From positions 62,001 to 126,000 of the forward strand of contig CAVZIL010000001.1 of the NCBI GenBank assembly GCA_963775505.1: a DNA stretch of 64,000 bases, written 5' to 3'. Source of the stretch: JAIBJN01 sp963775505 (GTDB lineage Bacteria; Actinomycetota; Thermoleophilia; Gaiellales; Gaiellaceae). The notes under the pieces were generated by a model. The model had not been told where the DNA came from, did not search any database, and worked only from the letters and a program-made list of their open reading frames with translations. The translations under genes and the position numbers were made by a program. This document shows positions 42,443-51,150 of this stretch, piece by piece. Positions within the stretch are counted from its first letter, which is position 1. Every line of letters starts with the position of its first letter.

Positions 42443-45400
42443 TCAGTTCGTCCGCGAGCTGGAGCTGAATGCCTGCAGCTCGGCGGCGCGGACGAAGTTC
42501 CGGGGCGACGCCGCCACGACGTTCGAGTCGCAGTCGGCGTTGACCGCCGGATCGGCGTCCTGGTCTCCCTGGAAGAGCGGCCCTCCTGTGCACTGGCTCG
42601 TCTTGACCACGAGCCGGAGGTGCGTGGCCCGCGTGTCCGGGATGTCGAAGGACCGGAGCAGCATGTGCGGGGCCACGGGCCGCGGCGGGTCGCCCGGAAA
42701 CGCGTCCGCCGGGCTCGTGTACGCGAGCGTGTAGCCCGCGTCGCTGGTGCAGTCGGCGCCGGCGGCCGTGTTGCACGCCCAGATCTCGAACTGGCGCAGG
42801 GCCGTGAAGCGGTTCGGGTTGCCTTCGAGCAACGCGCTCACCTGGACGTGGCGGATCTGCTGCGCCGCCGTCCCGGCGAGGTCGACGGTCACCCGCTTGC
42901 CGTCCACGGAGAGGTTGCCCGCCGCGTCGAGGTTCCCCGCGGTCGTCCACATCGTGCCTTCGGTGTCGTCGATCAGGTTCCGCAGCTGGAGCGCCTGCGC
43001 CTCGGGAGTCGCCCCGCTCGTGTCACCCGTCGCCATCGCTCCGGCGTTCGCCGAGGCCCAGTTGGTCGCGAACCGGAGCAGGATCGTCCGGTTCTTCCCG
43101 CTCCGGATCACCTCGCGGAAGCGCACGTGGCCGTAGCCGAGAGCCGTGGCGACGAACTCGTACGTCCCCGGCGCGAACCTGGCGACGTCGTCGAGGTTGG
43201 CCCCCGTCGTCCCGGAATCCGTGTCGGCGATCGGCGAGGCGCGCCCCTCGTAGTGCCCGACGAAGATCCGCGCCGAGACTGCCGTGTTCGAGTTGAGCTC
43301 GCGCGCCCGGAACGTCATCGTCGCCGGCTCCGTCCCGATCGGCTCGAAGTCCGGGGTCGGGTCAGTGTCGGTGTTCGCGGTCGTGTTCGTGCTCGTCGCG
43401 TTCCTGCCGAGCCCGTGCCGGGCGAACTCGAGCCAGAGCTCCTCCTGGTTCGCGCCGCCGAAGCGCATGAGATCCGCCGCGAGCTGGGCGTCGCGCGCCT
43501 GCAGCATCGACGGATTCGTGGGCATGAGCAGGTACGAGTCGAAGACGAGCTGGATCCAGCGCCGGTTGCCCGGGCAGCTCTGCGGCGGCAGCTCGCCGTT
43601 GGCGCAGGCGTACTGGAGGTCGGCGTCGTCCGCCGGGAAGCGCTGGTCGTACTTGTCGATCAGCGCCTGCCTGATGGCGAAGTTCGTCTTGCTCCAGATC
43701 TCCCCGTCCGCATGCACCTGCGGGCCGGTGATGTCGTAGCCCATGTCGCTGAAGTTCAAGGCGTTGACCATGAGCTGCTCGCCCGGCTCGGGCACGGCCC
43801 CGGAGCTCGGGAAGTTCATCCCGTAGTTCCGGATCGCCCGGACCTTGTTGCCGGTCGCATACGTCCCGACCGCGTAGGGGTTCTCGTCGTCCGTGGGGAC
43901 GAACCCGTTCTCGTTGAGGTACTCCATCGCCGTCAGGTCGGAGACGCTCTCGCCCATCGCGCCGGCGTGGTGGCCCGTGCGATTGGTCCCCTTGCCGATC
44001 ATGCGGTTCTCGATCAGGTGCGTGTACTCGTGGCCGATGACGCCCATGTCGTAGTCGCCGTCGACGCACGGGGCGTAGAAGGCGCCGGGGAGCGACTGCC
44101 ACATGTACATGTTCGTGATCGGCGAGACGCCCTCCGGCAGCGTGATCATGTTGGCGTTGTCCCGCTGGCCGACTTGCACCCCGGACTGGACGTTGCCGAG
44201 CAAGGGGTCGTTCTCCCGGAACGTCTCCGTCAGGCCGAAGTTGAAGTCCTGAGCGTTCCAGTTCCGCTCCGTGAAGCCCAGGAAGTACGCGAAGTCGTGC
44301 ATCCGGTTGTGCATGGCGAAGAGGTTCACGGTCGCGGCCGAGTCGTCCCAGGTCGCCCCCGGTGCGCCCGCCGTCGGCTCGCAATCGCGCGTGAACCAGT
44401 CGTTCGTCCACGGCGCGAGGTAGTCCCGCGTCGGGCTCGTCGGGCGGAACTGCGGCGGGCTCGGTAGGAACGGGTGCGTCCATGACGTCGCCGCGTTCGC
44501 GTTGTTCCCGCTCGTCGTCTGTGTCGGAGCGTTTGCCTTGAAGTTGAAGTCCCACGGACCCCGAGAGGCGAGGTTGCCGACGACGCGGTCGCAGTCGGCG
44601 GCCTCGCCGGGCTCCCAGCACCACAGCTCGCGCGTGTCCGTGCTCGGGTTACCCCAGGGATCACCGAGCTGGGTGGCGAGCGGCGGGTTGGCCGGGAAGG
44701 CCTGCCAGCGCGCGAGGTACGGGTGCGGCGCGACCGTGTCGTCGATCGTGAACGTCCCCGTGTAGGTGCGTGGCTCGACCGGCCCCGGCTGGCCCGGGAA
44801 CTCGCAGACCTCGACCGAGTAGTCGCCGGCCGGAACCCCGCCGGCGGGCTCGTAGTGGATCACCTCGGGCTCGATGAAGACGTCGCCCGTGGCGACGAGG
44901 GTCGTCCCGAAGAAGAGCCGCAGGACGATGTCCTGCCCCACGGCGTCGGCGTCGGCGAAGACTCGCAGGAAGCGGACGCCGGGGCCGACGGCGAACGGCC
45001 CGTGCCTGGGCGCGCAGCCGCCGTTGACGGGCGGGAGCTCGCCCGAGAACGGAATCGTCACGGGAACCAGCTCCTGTTCCTCCTCCGCGAGGTTGTGCGC
45101 GAGGTTGAAGCGCGCGAGCAGACTCCCGTCGCGGGCGTCCACGAACACGCGCTCGGCGGTGGCCGCCGCCTTGTCCACCACGAGCGACTCGTACGCCGGC
45201 GCGACGCCCGAGCGCGGCGTCGGGAAGGCCACGAGCCTGACGTGCTGGACGGAATCCGCTCCCTCCACGAGGAGGGACCGGTACTCACCCGACCGCTTCG
45301 ACACGTGCACGTCGGCGGCGGTGAAGTCCTCGCCGACCGCGCGCGCCGCTCGCGCCCAGCCCTGTGCCGGCGAGAGCTCGACGCCCCCGGATTGGAGCGA

Positions 45401-45907
45401 CGTCGAGCGCGTGAGCGACGATGAGACGTAGGCGACCTTCCAGCGCTTCGCGGGCGAGCCCGTGACTCCGACCGTGACGAGGCCGCCCTCGGCCGCCTCG
45501 AGGCCGTCGAACACCTGCCGGAAGTTGACCGCGTGGCCGCGACTGGCGGCCAGACGAGTGTCGGAGTCGAGCCTCAGCCCCGCGGTCGAGCCGAGACCGA
45601 GGACGGCCGTGTTCGCGTTCAGCCAGGCGCGGGCAGCCGCGACGGCATTCGTCCCGCGGATCCCCGTGGCAAGGAACTTCCCTCGCTTGGACAGCGAGGC
45701 CGGCGTCCCGAACCGGTTCCAGTTGACGGCCGCGCCCATGCTCCTGGCGGCGGCGCGCTGTGCGGCCGTGGGTTGGACCTTGCCCGTCCGGACATCGAGC
45801 TCGACGACGTCCTGGTCGTGCTGGACGACCGAGACGCCTGCGCCCGGAACGAGCATCGTCGCGAGCACGGCGGCGCAGACGACCCAGAGCACTGGTCGTG
45901 CACGCAT
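42443..45907 (-). CDS. Secreted M36 (fungalysin) metallopeptidase
   Basis: A 1,154-residue protein with a signal peptide (VLWVVCAAVLATMLVPGAG), an FTP-type propeptide region (about residues 35-280) and an M36 catalytic domain. The zinc motif HEYTH is at 626-630 and the third ligand Glu653 is in GAMGESVSD. An added beta-sandwich of about 100 residues (290-395, FLRVFADADAVGQDIVLRLFF) lies between propeptide and catalytic parts. After the catalytic domain come carbohydrate/protein-binding modules with ARIFVGHYEGRASPIADTD and a discoidin-like end (FVRAAELQAFSSSS). A strong ribosome site (GGGGGAGGGGG) precedes the ATG. Confidence 0.9.
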   Translation of the reverse strand: MRARPVLWVVCAAVLATMLVPGAGVSVVQHDQDVVELDVRTGKVQPTAAQRAAARSMGAAVNWNRFGTPASLSKRGKFLATGIRGTNAVAAARAWLNANTAVLGLGSTAGLRLDSDTRLAASRGHAVNFRQVFDGLEAAEGGLVTVGVTGSPAKRWKVAYVSSSLTRSTSLQSGGVELSPAQGWARAARAVGEDFTAADVHVSKRSGEYRSLLVEGADSVQHVRLVAFPTPRSGVAPAYESLVVDKAAATAERVFVDARDGSLLARFNLAHNLAEEEQELVPVTIPFSGELPPVNGGCAPRHGPFAVGPGVRFLRVFADADAVGQDIVLRLFFGTTLVATGDVFIEPEVIHYEPAGGVPAGDYSVEVCEFPGQPGPVEPRTYTGTFTIDDTVAPHPYLARWQAFPANPPLATQLGDPWGNPSTDTRELWCWEPGEAADCDRVVGNLASRGPWDFNFKANAPTQTTSGNNANAATSWTHPFLPSPPQFRPTSPTRDYLAPWTNDWFTRDCEPTAGAPGATWDDSAATVNLFAMHNRMHDFAYFLGFTERNWNAQDFNFGLTETFRENDPLLGNVQSGVQVGQRDNANMITLPEGVSPITNMYMWQSLPGAFYAPCVDGDYDMGVIGHEYTHLIENRMIGKGTNRTGHHAGAMGESVSDLTAMEYLNENGFVPTDDENPYAVGTYATGNKVRAIRNYGMNFPSSGAVPEPGEQLMVNALNFSDMGYDITGPQVHADGEIWSKTNFAIRQALIDKYDQRFPADDADLQYACANGELPPQSCPGNRRWIQLVFDSYLLMPTNPSMLQARDAQLAADLMRFGGANQEELWLEFARHGLGRNATSTNTTANTDTDPTPDFEPIGTEPATMTFRARELNSNTAVSARIFVGHYEGRASPIADTDSGTTGANLDDVARFAPGTYEFVATALGYGHVRFREVIRSGKNRTILLRFATNWASANAGAMATGDTSGATPEAQALQLRNLIDDTEGTMWTTAGNLDAAGNLSVDGKRVTVDLAGTAAQQIRHVQVSALLEGNPNRFTALRQFEIWACNTAAGADCTSDAGYTLAYTSPADAFPGDPPRPVAPHMLLRSFDIPDTRATHLRLVVKTSQCTGGPLFQGDQDADPAVNADCDSNVVAASPRNFVRAAELQAFSSSSRTN

Positions 45908-45955
45908 ACCTACCCCCTCCCCCTAGTTGACTGACCGGTCCCTGTGAGCGGCGCG

Positions 45956-45984
45956 ATTCTTCCGCCACTCGGCAGGGTTGTCAA
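45956..45984 (-). promoter_or_regulatory. Promoter candidate for the M36 protease gene
   Basis: On the minus strand, -35 TTGACA and -10 AAGAAT are separated by 17 bases, about 50 bases upstream of the ATG at 45907. The -35 is perfect; the -10 matches the consensus at 4 of 6 positions. Confidence 0.55.
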
Positions 45985-46017
45985 GTAGCGCGGTCAAGCG
46001 CTACGCGACCGGTCAAG
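45980..46017 (-). repeat. Three CTTGAC repeats upstream of the M36 gene
   Basis: CTTGAC appears three times on the minus strand (at 45980-45985, 45993-45998 and 46012-46017), twice within the identical 10-mer CGCTTGACCG 19 bases apart. The nearest copy carries the -35 of the promoter candidate; the farthest overlaps the TetR stop codon. They could be activator sites. Confidence 0.4.
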
Positions 46018-46585
46018 CGGGGGTCGAGTAGCCGCGCATGCCGTCGACGAGGAGCGCGTAGAAGGCATCGGCCAGAGCGTCCGTGTCGGCGCCGGCCGGC
46101 AGCCAGGTGAACGCCCAGTTCGCGGCGGAGAGGAAGAGCAGCGCGGCGAGGCTCTCGTTCAGATCGGAGCGCAGCTCGCCCTGCTCGCGGCCCTCGCGGA
46201 AGAGCGTCCGGATCCGCTCCTCGTAGCGCCGCCGCTCGGCGACGAACTGCTCGCGGCGCTCGTCGTCCAGGTAGCGCCACTCCTGGACGAAGACGGTGGC
46301 CAGCTCGAGCTGGTCGGCGACGACGCGCAGGTGACCGCGGAGCGCGAGCCGGATCTTCTCCGTCGCGGGAAGCTCCTCCGGGATCGCATCGAGCGCCCCG
46401 TGGAAGGCCTCGGCACCCTGACGCATCGTCTCGTAGAGGAGATCCTGCTTGCCCTCGATGTGGGCGTAGAGCGAGCCCTTCTGGACGCCGATCGCGTCAG
46501 CGAGCGCCCCGATCGACGTGCCGTGGTAGCCCTTCTCGGCGAAGAGACGGGCGGCCTCGCGCGCAAGCTCCTCGCGGCGGCTCAT
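46013..46585 (-). CDS. TetR-family regulator, probable PaaR of the phenylacetate cluster
   Basis: A 190-residue protein. The N-terminal helix-turn-helix is complete (RLFAEKGYHGTSIGALADAIGVQKGSLYAHIEGKQ) and the C-terminal part is alpha-helical (TetR_C type). It is divergent from paaA, with 46 bases between their starts. That gap holds a 14-base pseudopalindrome matching the operator consensus reported for Thermus PaaR (CNAACGNNCGTTNG, from memory), so it is probably the repressor, relieved by phenylacetyl-CoA. Confidence 0.8.
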   Translation of the reverse strand: MSRREELAREAARLFAEKGYHGTSIGALADAIGVQKGSLYAHIEGKQDLLYETMRQGAEAFHGALDAIPEELPATEKIRLALRGHLRVVADQLELATVFVQEWRYLDDERREQFVAERRRYEERIRTLFREGREQGELRSDLNESLAALLFLSAANWAFTWLPAGADTDALADAFYALLVDGMRGYSTPA

Positions 46586-46600
46586 GGTACCCTGCTCATA

Positions 46601-46614
46601 CTAACGATCGTTCG
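46601..46614. promoter_or_regulatory. PaaR-type operator CTAACGATCGTTCG
   Basis: All fixed positions of CNAACGNNCGTTNG match. The core AACGATCGTT is a perfect palindrome. It lies between the TetR start (46585) and the paaA start (46632), where it can control both genes. Confidence 0.65.
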
Positions 46615-46631
46615 GTTGGGAGGTTCTGCAA

Positions 46632-47540
46632 GTGCTCGAGCGCATGGGCGACGAGGAGTTCCGCGCCTACCTCCAGGAGGGTGGCCAGGTCGAGACCGGC
46701 GACCCGATGCCGGACGACTACCGCAGGGCGCTGATCAAGTTCATCGAGATGCACGGGAACTCGGAGCTGATGGGCGTCCTCCCCGAGCGCGAGTGGATCC
46801 TTCGCGCGCCCACGCTCCAGCGGAAGCTCGCCCTGACGGCGAAGGTGCAGGACGAGGTCGGGCACGGCCAGCTCATCTATCGCGTCGTCGAGGACCTGGG
46901 CAAGCCGCGCGAGGCGTGCTTCGACGACCTCGTCGCCGGCAAGACGAAGTTCCACAACGTCTTCCACTACCCGACGAAGACGTGGGGCGACGTCGGCGTC
47001 ATCGCCTGGCTCGTCGACGCCGCCGCGATCATCTCCCAGAAGGCGCTGCTCAAGTGCTCCTATGCGCCCTACGCGCGGATCATGAAGAAGATCTGCTGGG
47101 AGGAGTCGTTCCACATCCTCCACGGCCGCGACGTCGTGCTCACGCTGATGACCGGCACCGACGAGCAGCGCGAGCTCGTCCAGGAGGCGCTCGACCGCTG
47201 GTGGGGCCCGCTCATGCAGTTCCACGGGAACCCGATCCCGGCCGAGGACGACCCGATGTACCGGTGGCGGATCAAGAGCCAGGCCAACGAGGAAGCCCGC
47301 CAGCAGTTCCTCGACGGCTACGTGCCGCAGATCTGGGAGCTGGGTCTGACCGTCCCCGACGCGGCGTTGCGCAAGGACGGCGAGACCGGCGTCTGGCACT
47401 ACACGGAGCCGGACTGGGACGAGCTCAAGTGGGTCGTCACCGGCCACGGCCCCGAGACGGAGCGGCGACTCGGCCTCCGGCGCGCCTCGCGCGAGGAGAC
47501 GGCCTGGGTGCGCCGGGCGGTCCTCGCCGACGCGGCGTGA
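46632..47540 (+). CDS. paaA: Phenylacetyl-CoA 1,2-epoxidase subunit PaaA
   Basis: Catalytic diiron subunit that adds oxygen to the phenyl ring of phenylacetyl-CoA. Likely iron ligands are Glu45, Glu75 and His78 (KVQDEVGHGQ, with the bridging Lys71) and Glu157 and His161 (CWEESFHILHG). 302 residues. The GTG at 46632 has a GGGAGG ribosome site. First of paaABCD; the stop overlaps paaB as GTGA. Confidence 0.96.
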   Translation: MLERMGDEEFRAYLQEGGQVETGDPMPDDYRRALIKFIEMHGNSELMGVLPEREWILRAPTLQRKLALTAKVQDEVGHGQLIYRVVEDLGKPREACFDDLVAGKTKFHNVFHYPTKTWGDVGVIAWLVDAAAIISQKALLKCSYAPYARIMKKICWEESFHILHGRDVVLTLMTGTDEQRELVQEALDRWWGPLMQFHGNPIPAEDDPMYRWRIKSQANEEARQQFLDGYVPQIWELGLTVPDAALRKDGETGVWHYTEPDWDELKWVVTGHGPETERRLGLRRASREETAWVRRAVLADAA

Positions 47541-47815
47541 TCTGGGAGGTCTTCCGGCAGGAGCGCGAAGGGCAGCCGCTCCAGCACGGCGGCTCCCTGG
47601 AGGCCCCGAACCGGGAGTTCGCCGAGGCGTACGCGGTCGAGTTCTACGGCCGGCGCGACGAGTCGGTCGCCCTCTGGGTCGTCCCGCGCGAGGCGATCAT
47701 CGAGATCGACGAGCCGTATGTCGCCGACGTCTTCGACCGCGACTACCGCCGCGTCGACGGTTACTCGCTCAAGGTCAAGCTCAAGGAAGCCCGTGAACGC
47801 GCAGGCACCGCCTGA
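47537..47815 (+). CDS. paaB: Phenylacetyl-CoA 1,2-epoxidase subunit PaaB
   Basis: A small structural subunit of the epoxidase, 92 residues, reading IWEVFRQEREGQPLQHGGSL at the start and KVKLKEARERA at the end, as in the family. It starts inside the paaA stop and ends inside paaC. Confidence 0.92.
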   Translation: MIWEVFRQEREGQPLQHGGSLEAPNREFAEAYAVEFYGRRDESVALWVVPREAIIEIDEPYVADVFDRDYRRVDGYSLKVKLKEARERAGTA

Positions 47816-48453
47816 GGCCGTAGTCGCGGCAGTCCTCGCCTTCGCCGACGACGAGCTCGTGCTCGGCTGGCGCGACTCCGAATGGACGGGGGTCGCTCCC
47901 TTCCTGGAGGAGGACGTCGCCTTCTCTTCGATCGCCCAGGGCGAGATCGGACATGCCCGGGCCCTCTACGAGCTCGCGGCCAGCCGTCCTCGGCGGGGAT
48001 GCCGATGCGCTCGCATTCGACCGTGAGCCGGCGGAGTATCGGAGCGCGCCTTTCGTCGAGCTCCCGCTGGCCGGCGACTGGGCCGGGACGATCGCGCGAC
48101 ACTGGCTCTACGAGACGGCCGACGCCGTCCGGGTCGCCGCGCTCATGGAGTCGGATTGGCCCGACCTCGCCGGCCTCGCCGCGAAGATGGACCGGGAGGA
48201 GGCCTACCACCGCATGCACGCCGAGATGTGGCGCGACAAGCTGCGGGACGAAGACCGGTTCGAGGCGGCCGTCGAGCGGCTCTGGCCCTACGCGCTGGGC
48301 GTCCTCGAGCCTGGGCAACGCGCGCGCCTCGCCGAGCGCGTCGGGCGCGAGGAGGTCGAGGCGGTCGAGCGCGGCTCGCACGACGGCGGCTTCGCCGCGC
48401 TGCACGATGAGATGACGATGGTGCGCCGCTCGGTACCGGGGGCGTCGTGGTGA
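47793..48453 (+). CDS. paaC: Phenylacetyl-CoA 1,2-epoxidase subunit PaaC, one frameshift
   Basis: Non-catalytic ferritin-fold partner of PaaA. The first part (to about residue 65) has LEEDVAFSSIAQGEIGHARAL and the second has KMDREEAYHRMHAEMWRDKL, both with the paired Glu-x-x-His of the fold. One indel near 47985 joins the two frames. Its GTG overlaps the end of paaB by 23 bases, and paaD overlaps its stop by 7 bases, so all four are translated together. Confidence 0.9.
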
Positions 48454-48932
48454 CGTCGGACGAGGTCTGGTCCGCGCTCGCGGAGGTGCCGGATCCCGAG
48501 ATCCCGGTGATCTCGCTGGTCGACCTCGGCGTCGTCCGCGAGGTCGAGGTGGACGGCGGGCGGGTCCGCGTCGAGTTCACCCCGACCTTCCTCGGCTGCC
48601 CCGCGCAGGAGGTCATGCGCGCCCAGATGGCGGACGCCGTGCGCGCGCTCGGCGCGGAGCCCCAGATCGACGTCGTCCTCGACGACTCCTGGTCGACGGA
48701 TCGCATCACCCCGGCGGGCCGGCGCAAGCTCGAGGAGTCCGGCTTCGCCCCGCCGCAGCCGCGCGCAGCGACGGGGCCGACCCTCGTTCAGCTCGACACG
48801 CAGGCCTTCCGCTGCCCGTACTGCGGCTCGTCCGACACGAAGCTGGAGAACATCTTCGGCCCCACTCCGTGCCGCTCGATCCGCTACTGCCGGGACTGCC
48901 GGCAGCCGTTCGAGCAGTTCAAGACGATTTAG
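48447..48932 (+). CDS. paaD: Phenylacetate-CoA oxygenase assembly protein PaaD
   Basis: DUF59/SufT-like assembly factor of 161 residues. The N-terminal domain has VPDPEIPVISLVDLGVV and the conserved TPTFLGCPAQEVM (Cys51). A C-terminal zinc ribbon has Cys123, Cys126, Cys142 and Cys148/151 (FRCPYCGSSD, then CRSIRYCRDC). The PaaE reductase that should follow is not here: the next gene runs the other way 12 bases on. Confidence 0.93.
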   Translation: MVTSDEVWSALAEVPDPEIPVISLVDLGVVREVEVDGGRVRVEFTPTFLGCPAQEVMRAQMADAVRALGAEPQIDVVLDDSWSTDRITPAGRRKLEESGFAPPQPRAATGPTLVQLDTQAFRCPYCGSSDTKLENIFGPTPCRSIRYCRDCRQPFEQFKTI

Positions 48933-48944
48933 CGGCGAGTACTC

Positions 48945-50654
48945 CTAGGGAGCGGCCTCCCGCCTCGGCTCGACGATCCAGAGACCGGTGACGAAGTCGC
49001 TGGCGAAGATAACCCCGTCCTCGCGGACGTAGACACCCCACATGCCCGTGTAGGGAAGGCCGTCGAACGACTCGAGCGGCGGTACGAACTGGCCCACCAG
49101 CACCGGATCCGCCGGGGGCGACTCGTCGAGAGGGCTGAGGTCGAGCGCGACGATGCCGTTCGAATACCAGGAGCTGTAGGCCCGGTTGCCCATGACCTCG
49201 GTGTTGTGGATCGTCCACTCGCCGAACGGCGGTCGCAGCCTGTGCACGTTCGGGACCGCGTCGAACTTCGCCACCTGTTCGCCGGTGTCCGCGTCGAAGA
49301 CGCGCAGGTACCCCACGGAAGGACGCCGCGCCACGAGTCTCGCCCAACCTGCCTCGACCATCCCCCGCGCGGTGCGGTGCCGGGTGCTCAGCACGGGGAT
49401 GTCGTTGTAGAAGTCGCCGGTGCTATACGGGCTCGTGTACCTCGAGATGAAGTCGTGCACGACCGCGACGGCGCCGGCCGCCTGTCCCAGTCGCTCCTGC
49501 ACGAGCTGATCGCAGGCCGGCTGCTTCTCGTTATCGAACCACACCGTGCGCACCACGACGATCTTCCCCGTGGCGTTGGCCGGGTAGTTGCGTGCTCGGC
49601 AACCCTGTCTCGCTGCCTCGACCACATGGGCCCGGACCTGATGCTCCGGCTGACGCCAGAGGAGCGTATTTGACCATGTGCTCTCGATCCCGACCCCGTG
49701 CCGCCCCGGTCCGTAGCGGATGTCCGCCGGCGTGTTCGGGTCGGTGTCCTCATCGTTCTGGAGGATGAACTCTCCGCTCTCGCCTGAGTACGGCGTCAGG
49801 GAGTGGGCGTTGCCCTCCTCCCAGGGCTCGTATCTCGTCCGCGTCAGGAGCACGGGATTCGCCGGATCGCTGATGTCGAAGGTGAGAACGCCGAGATCCC
49901 AGTAGGACACGTACGCCTTCGTCCCGTCGGCGCTTGCTCGCGCGCTGTGACCGAGCGTGGCGGAGAACGTGCCCAGGCCCCAGGACGGCCCGCGCGAGAG
50001 GCCGGCCGCGCCCGCGCCCCATTCGGCAATCTGCACCGGGAAGCGCGGGTTGGTGACATCGACGATGAAGAAGTCGCCGGCGCCCATGAACCACTCGCCC
50101 CATGGATGAGCCAGCAGCGCGTAGACGCGATCGCCGCGCTGGAACAGGTCGAGCTCGTGCACGCCGCCGAAGCCCTCGGCGACCGGGAACTCGCCCAGCT
50201 TCTCCGGGTGATACGGATCGGTGACGTTCCAGAGCTCGAGGCCGAACCCCTGCTCGGCGAGCGCGCGGCCTCCCCCGCATCGCTGGATGCCGACGGCCAG
50301 CAGATCGCCCGAGAACGACGGCGTCGAGACCCGGCGGACGACGAGGTCCTCGGCGCTCGTGCCCCTGCGGGCCGCAGCCGTGCCGATCAGCTGCGGGTGG
50401 CGCAGCTTCGAGACGTCCACGATCTTGACGCCTCGGCCGTTGCATGGGACCACCCAGGTACCGACGTAGGCGAAGTCCCCGTGCACCCAGACGTCCCCGT
50501 TCATCTCGGTCTTGCCGAGGTCGTGGTGGCCGAGGACCTTGAAGTTGCGCGCGATCATCTCGCCCGGGACCTGGGCCGACGCGCCCACCGGCACAGAAAG
50601 GAGAAGACTCGTGGCGATCGTCGCCACGACCAGGAATCGCTTGCCGCAGATCAT
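48945..50654 (-). CDS. Secreted LVIVD-repeat beta-propeller with an inserted PA-like domain
   Basis: A 569-residue exported protein (signal peptide FLVVATIATSLLLSVPVGASA). Repeating LVIVD-type blades are seen: GRGVKIVDVSKLRHPQLIG, LELWNVTDPYHPEKLGEF, DFFIVDVTNPRFPVQIAEW and LTFDISDPANPVLLTRT. Between them, at about residues 350-450, is a PA-like (protease-associated) segment with GKIVVVRTVWFDNEKQPACD and AGAVAVVHDF. Function unknown; extracellular binding is likely. It is convergent with paaD. Confidence 0.72.
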   Translation of the reverse strand: MICGKRFLVVATIATSLLLSVPVGASAQVPGEMIARNFKVLGHHDLGKTEMNGDVWVHGDFAYVGTWVVPCNGRGVKIVDVSKLRHPQLIGTAAARRGTSAEDLVVRRVSTPSFSGDLLAVGIQRCGGGRALAEQGFGLELWNVTDPYHPEKLGEFPVAEGFGGVHELDLFQRGDRVYALLAHPWGEWFMGAGDFFIVDVTNPRFPVQIAEWGAGAAGLSRGPSWGLGTFSATLGHSARASADGTKAYVSYWDLGVLTFDISDPANPVLLTRTRYEPWEEGNAHSLTPYSGESGEFILQNDEDTDPNTPADIRYGPGRHGVGIESTWSNTLLWRQPEHQVRAHVVEAARQGCRARNYPANATGKIVVVRTVWFDNEKQPACDQLVQERLGQAAGAVAVVHDFISRYTSPYSTGDFYNDIPVLSTRHRTARGMVEAGWARLVARRPSVGYLRVFDADTGEQVAKFDAVPNVHRLRPPFGEWTIHNTEVMGNRAYSSWYSNGIVALDLSPLDESPPADPVLVGQFVPPLESFDGLPYTGMWGVYVREDGVIFASDFVTGLWIVEPRREAAP

Positions 50655-50715
50655 GCCGCTCCCTCCGAGTCCCCCCGGGGTGGAGCGCGGAAGCTACTCC
50701 GCGCGCCGGCTCAGA

Positions 50716-51075
50716 TCAAGACCGCGACCGGTCGCGAACGCACCGGATGGAGACGCCGAGGGCAAGGAGGACGAGCAGTAGCGGCGACAGGAGCCCTTGC
50801 CAGAACCAGAGCGGCGGCGACTCGTACGGGACCTCCGGGTAGCCGGCGAGCGCAGCGAGAAGGATGAGCAGGCTCGGGAAGGCGAGGACGATCCAGCTCC
50901 CGAGCGCGAGGCCGAAGGCCAGGTGCGCCGCTGCGAACAGACCGACGCACGTCCAGCCGAGGACCTGGCGCCCGTAGAGGAGGTCCGTGTCCCAGAGCCC
51001 GAAGATCCAGATCGAGCCCAGGAGCGCATAGGCGAGCGCACCGAGAGCGAGTCGATCGAGCCGGTCAAGCCTCAT
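50716..51075 (-). CDS. Small four-helix membrane protein
   Basis: A 119-residue hydrophobic protein with about four helices (ALGALAYALLGSIWIFGLW, VGLFAAAHLAFGLALGSWIV, LAFPSLLILLAALAGY, LLLVLLALGVSIRCV). No named family. The ATG at 51075 is divergent from the zinc-ribbon gene and shares a promoter region. The stop is near a 7-bp hairpin (50685-50704). Confidence 0.6.
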   Translation of the reverse strand: MRLDRLDRLALGALAYALLGSIWIFGLWDTDLLYGRQVLGWTCVGLFAAAHLAFGLALGSWIVLAFPSLLILLAALAGYPEVPYESPPLWFWQGLLSPLLLVLLALGVSIRCVRDRSRS

Positions 51076-51078
51076 GCC

Positions 51079-51133
51079 TTGACTTTCATCGCAGCTCTGC
51101 TATAGACATAGCGGAAGTGCTATTCCAAGTCAA
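51079..51133. promoter_or_regulatory. Face-to-face divergent promoters
   Basis: On the plus strand TTGACT (51079-51084) is followed after 16 bases by TATAGA (51101-51106); the gene starts 45 bases on. On the minus strand TTGACT (51133-51128) is followed after 17 bases by TATGTC (51110-51105), 29 bases before the ATG at 51075. The two -10 boxes overlap, so use of one should block the other. Confidence 0.6.
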
Positions 51134-51150
51134 GACGTTGGAGGTGAGCG

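Noticed and set aside
41606..44467. A 953-codon open frame on the plus strand opposite the M36 protease and lipid kinase.
   Set aside because: It is an antisense shadow caused by high GC content. Low-complexity Arg/Val/Glu-rich text, no domain, and it spans two good genes and a terminator.
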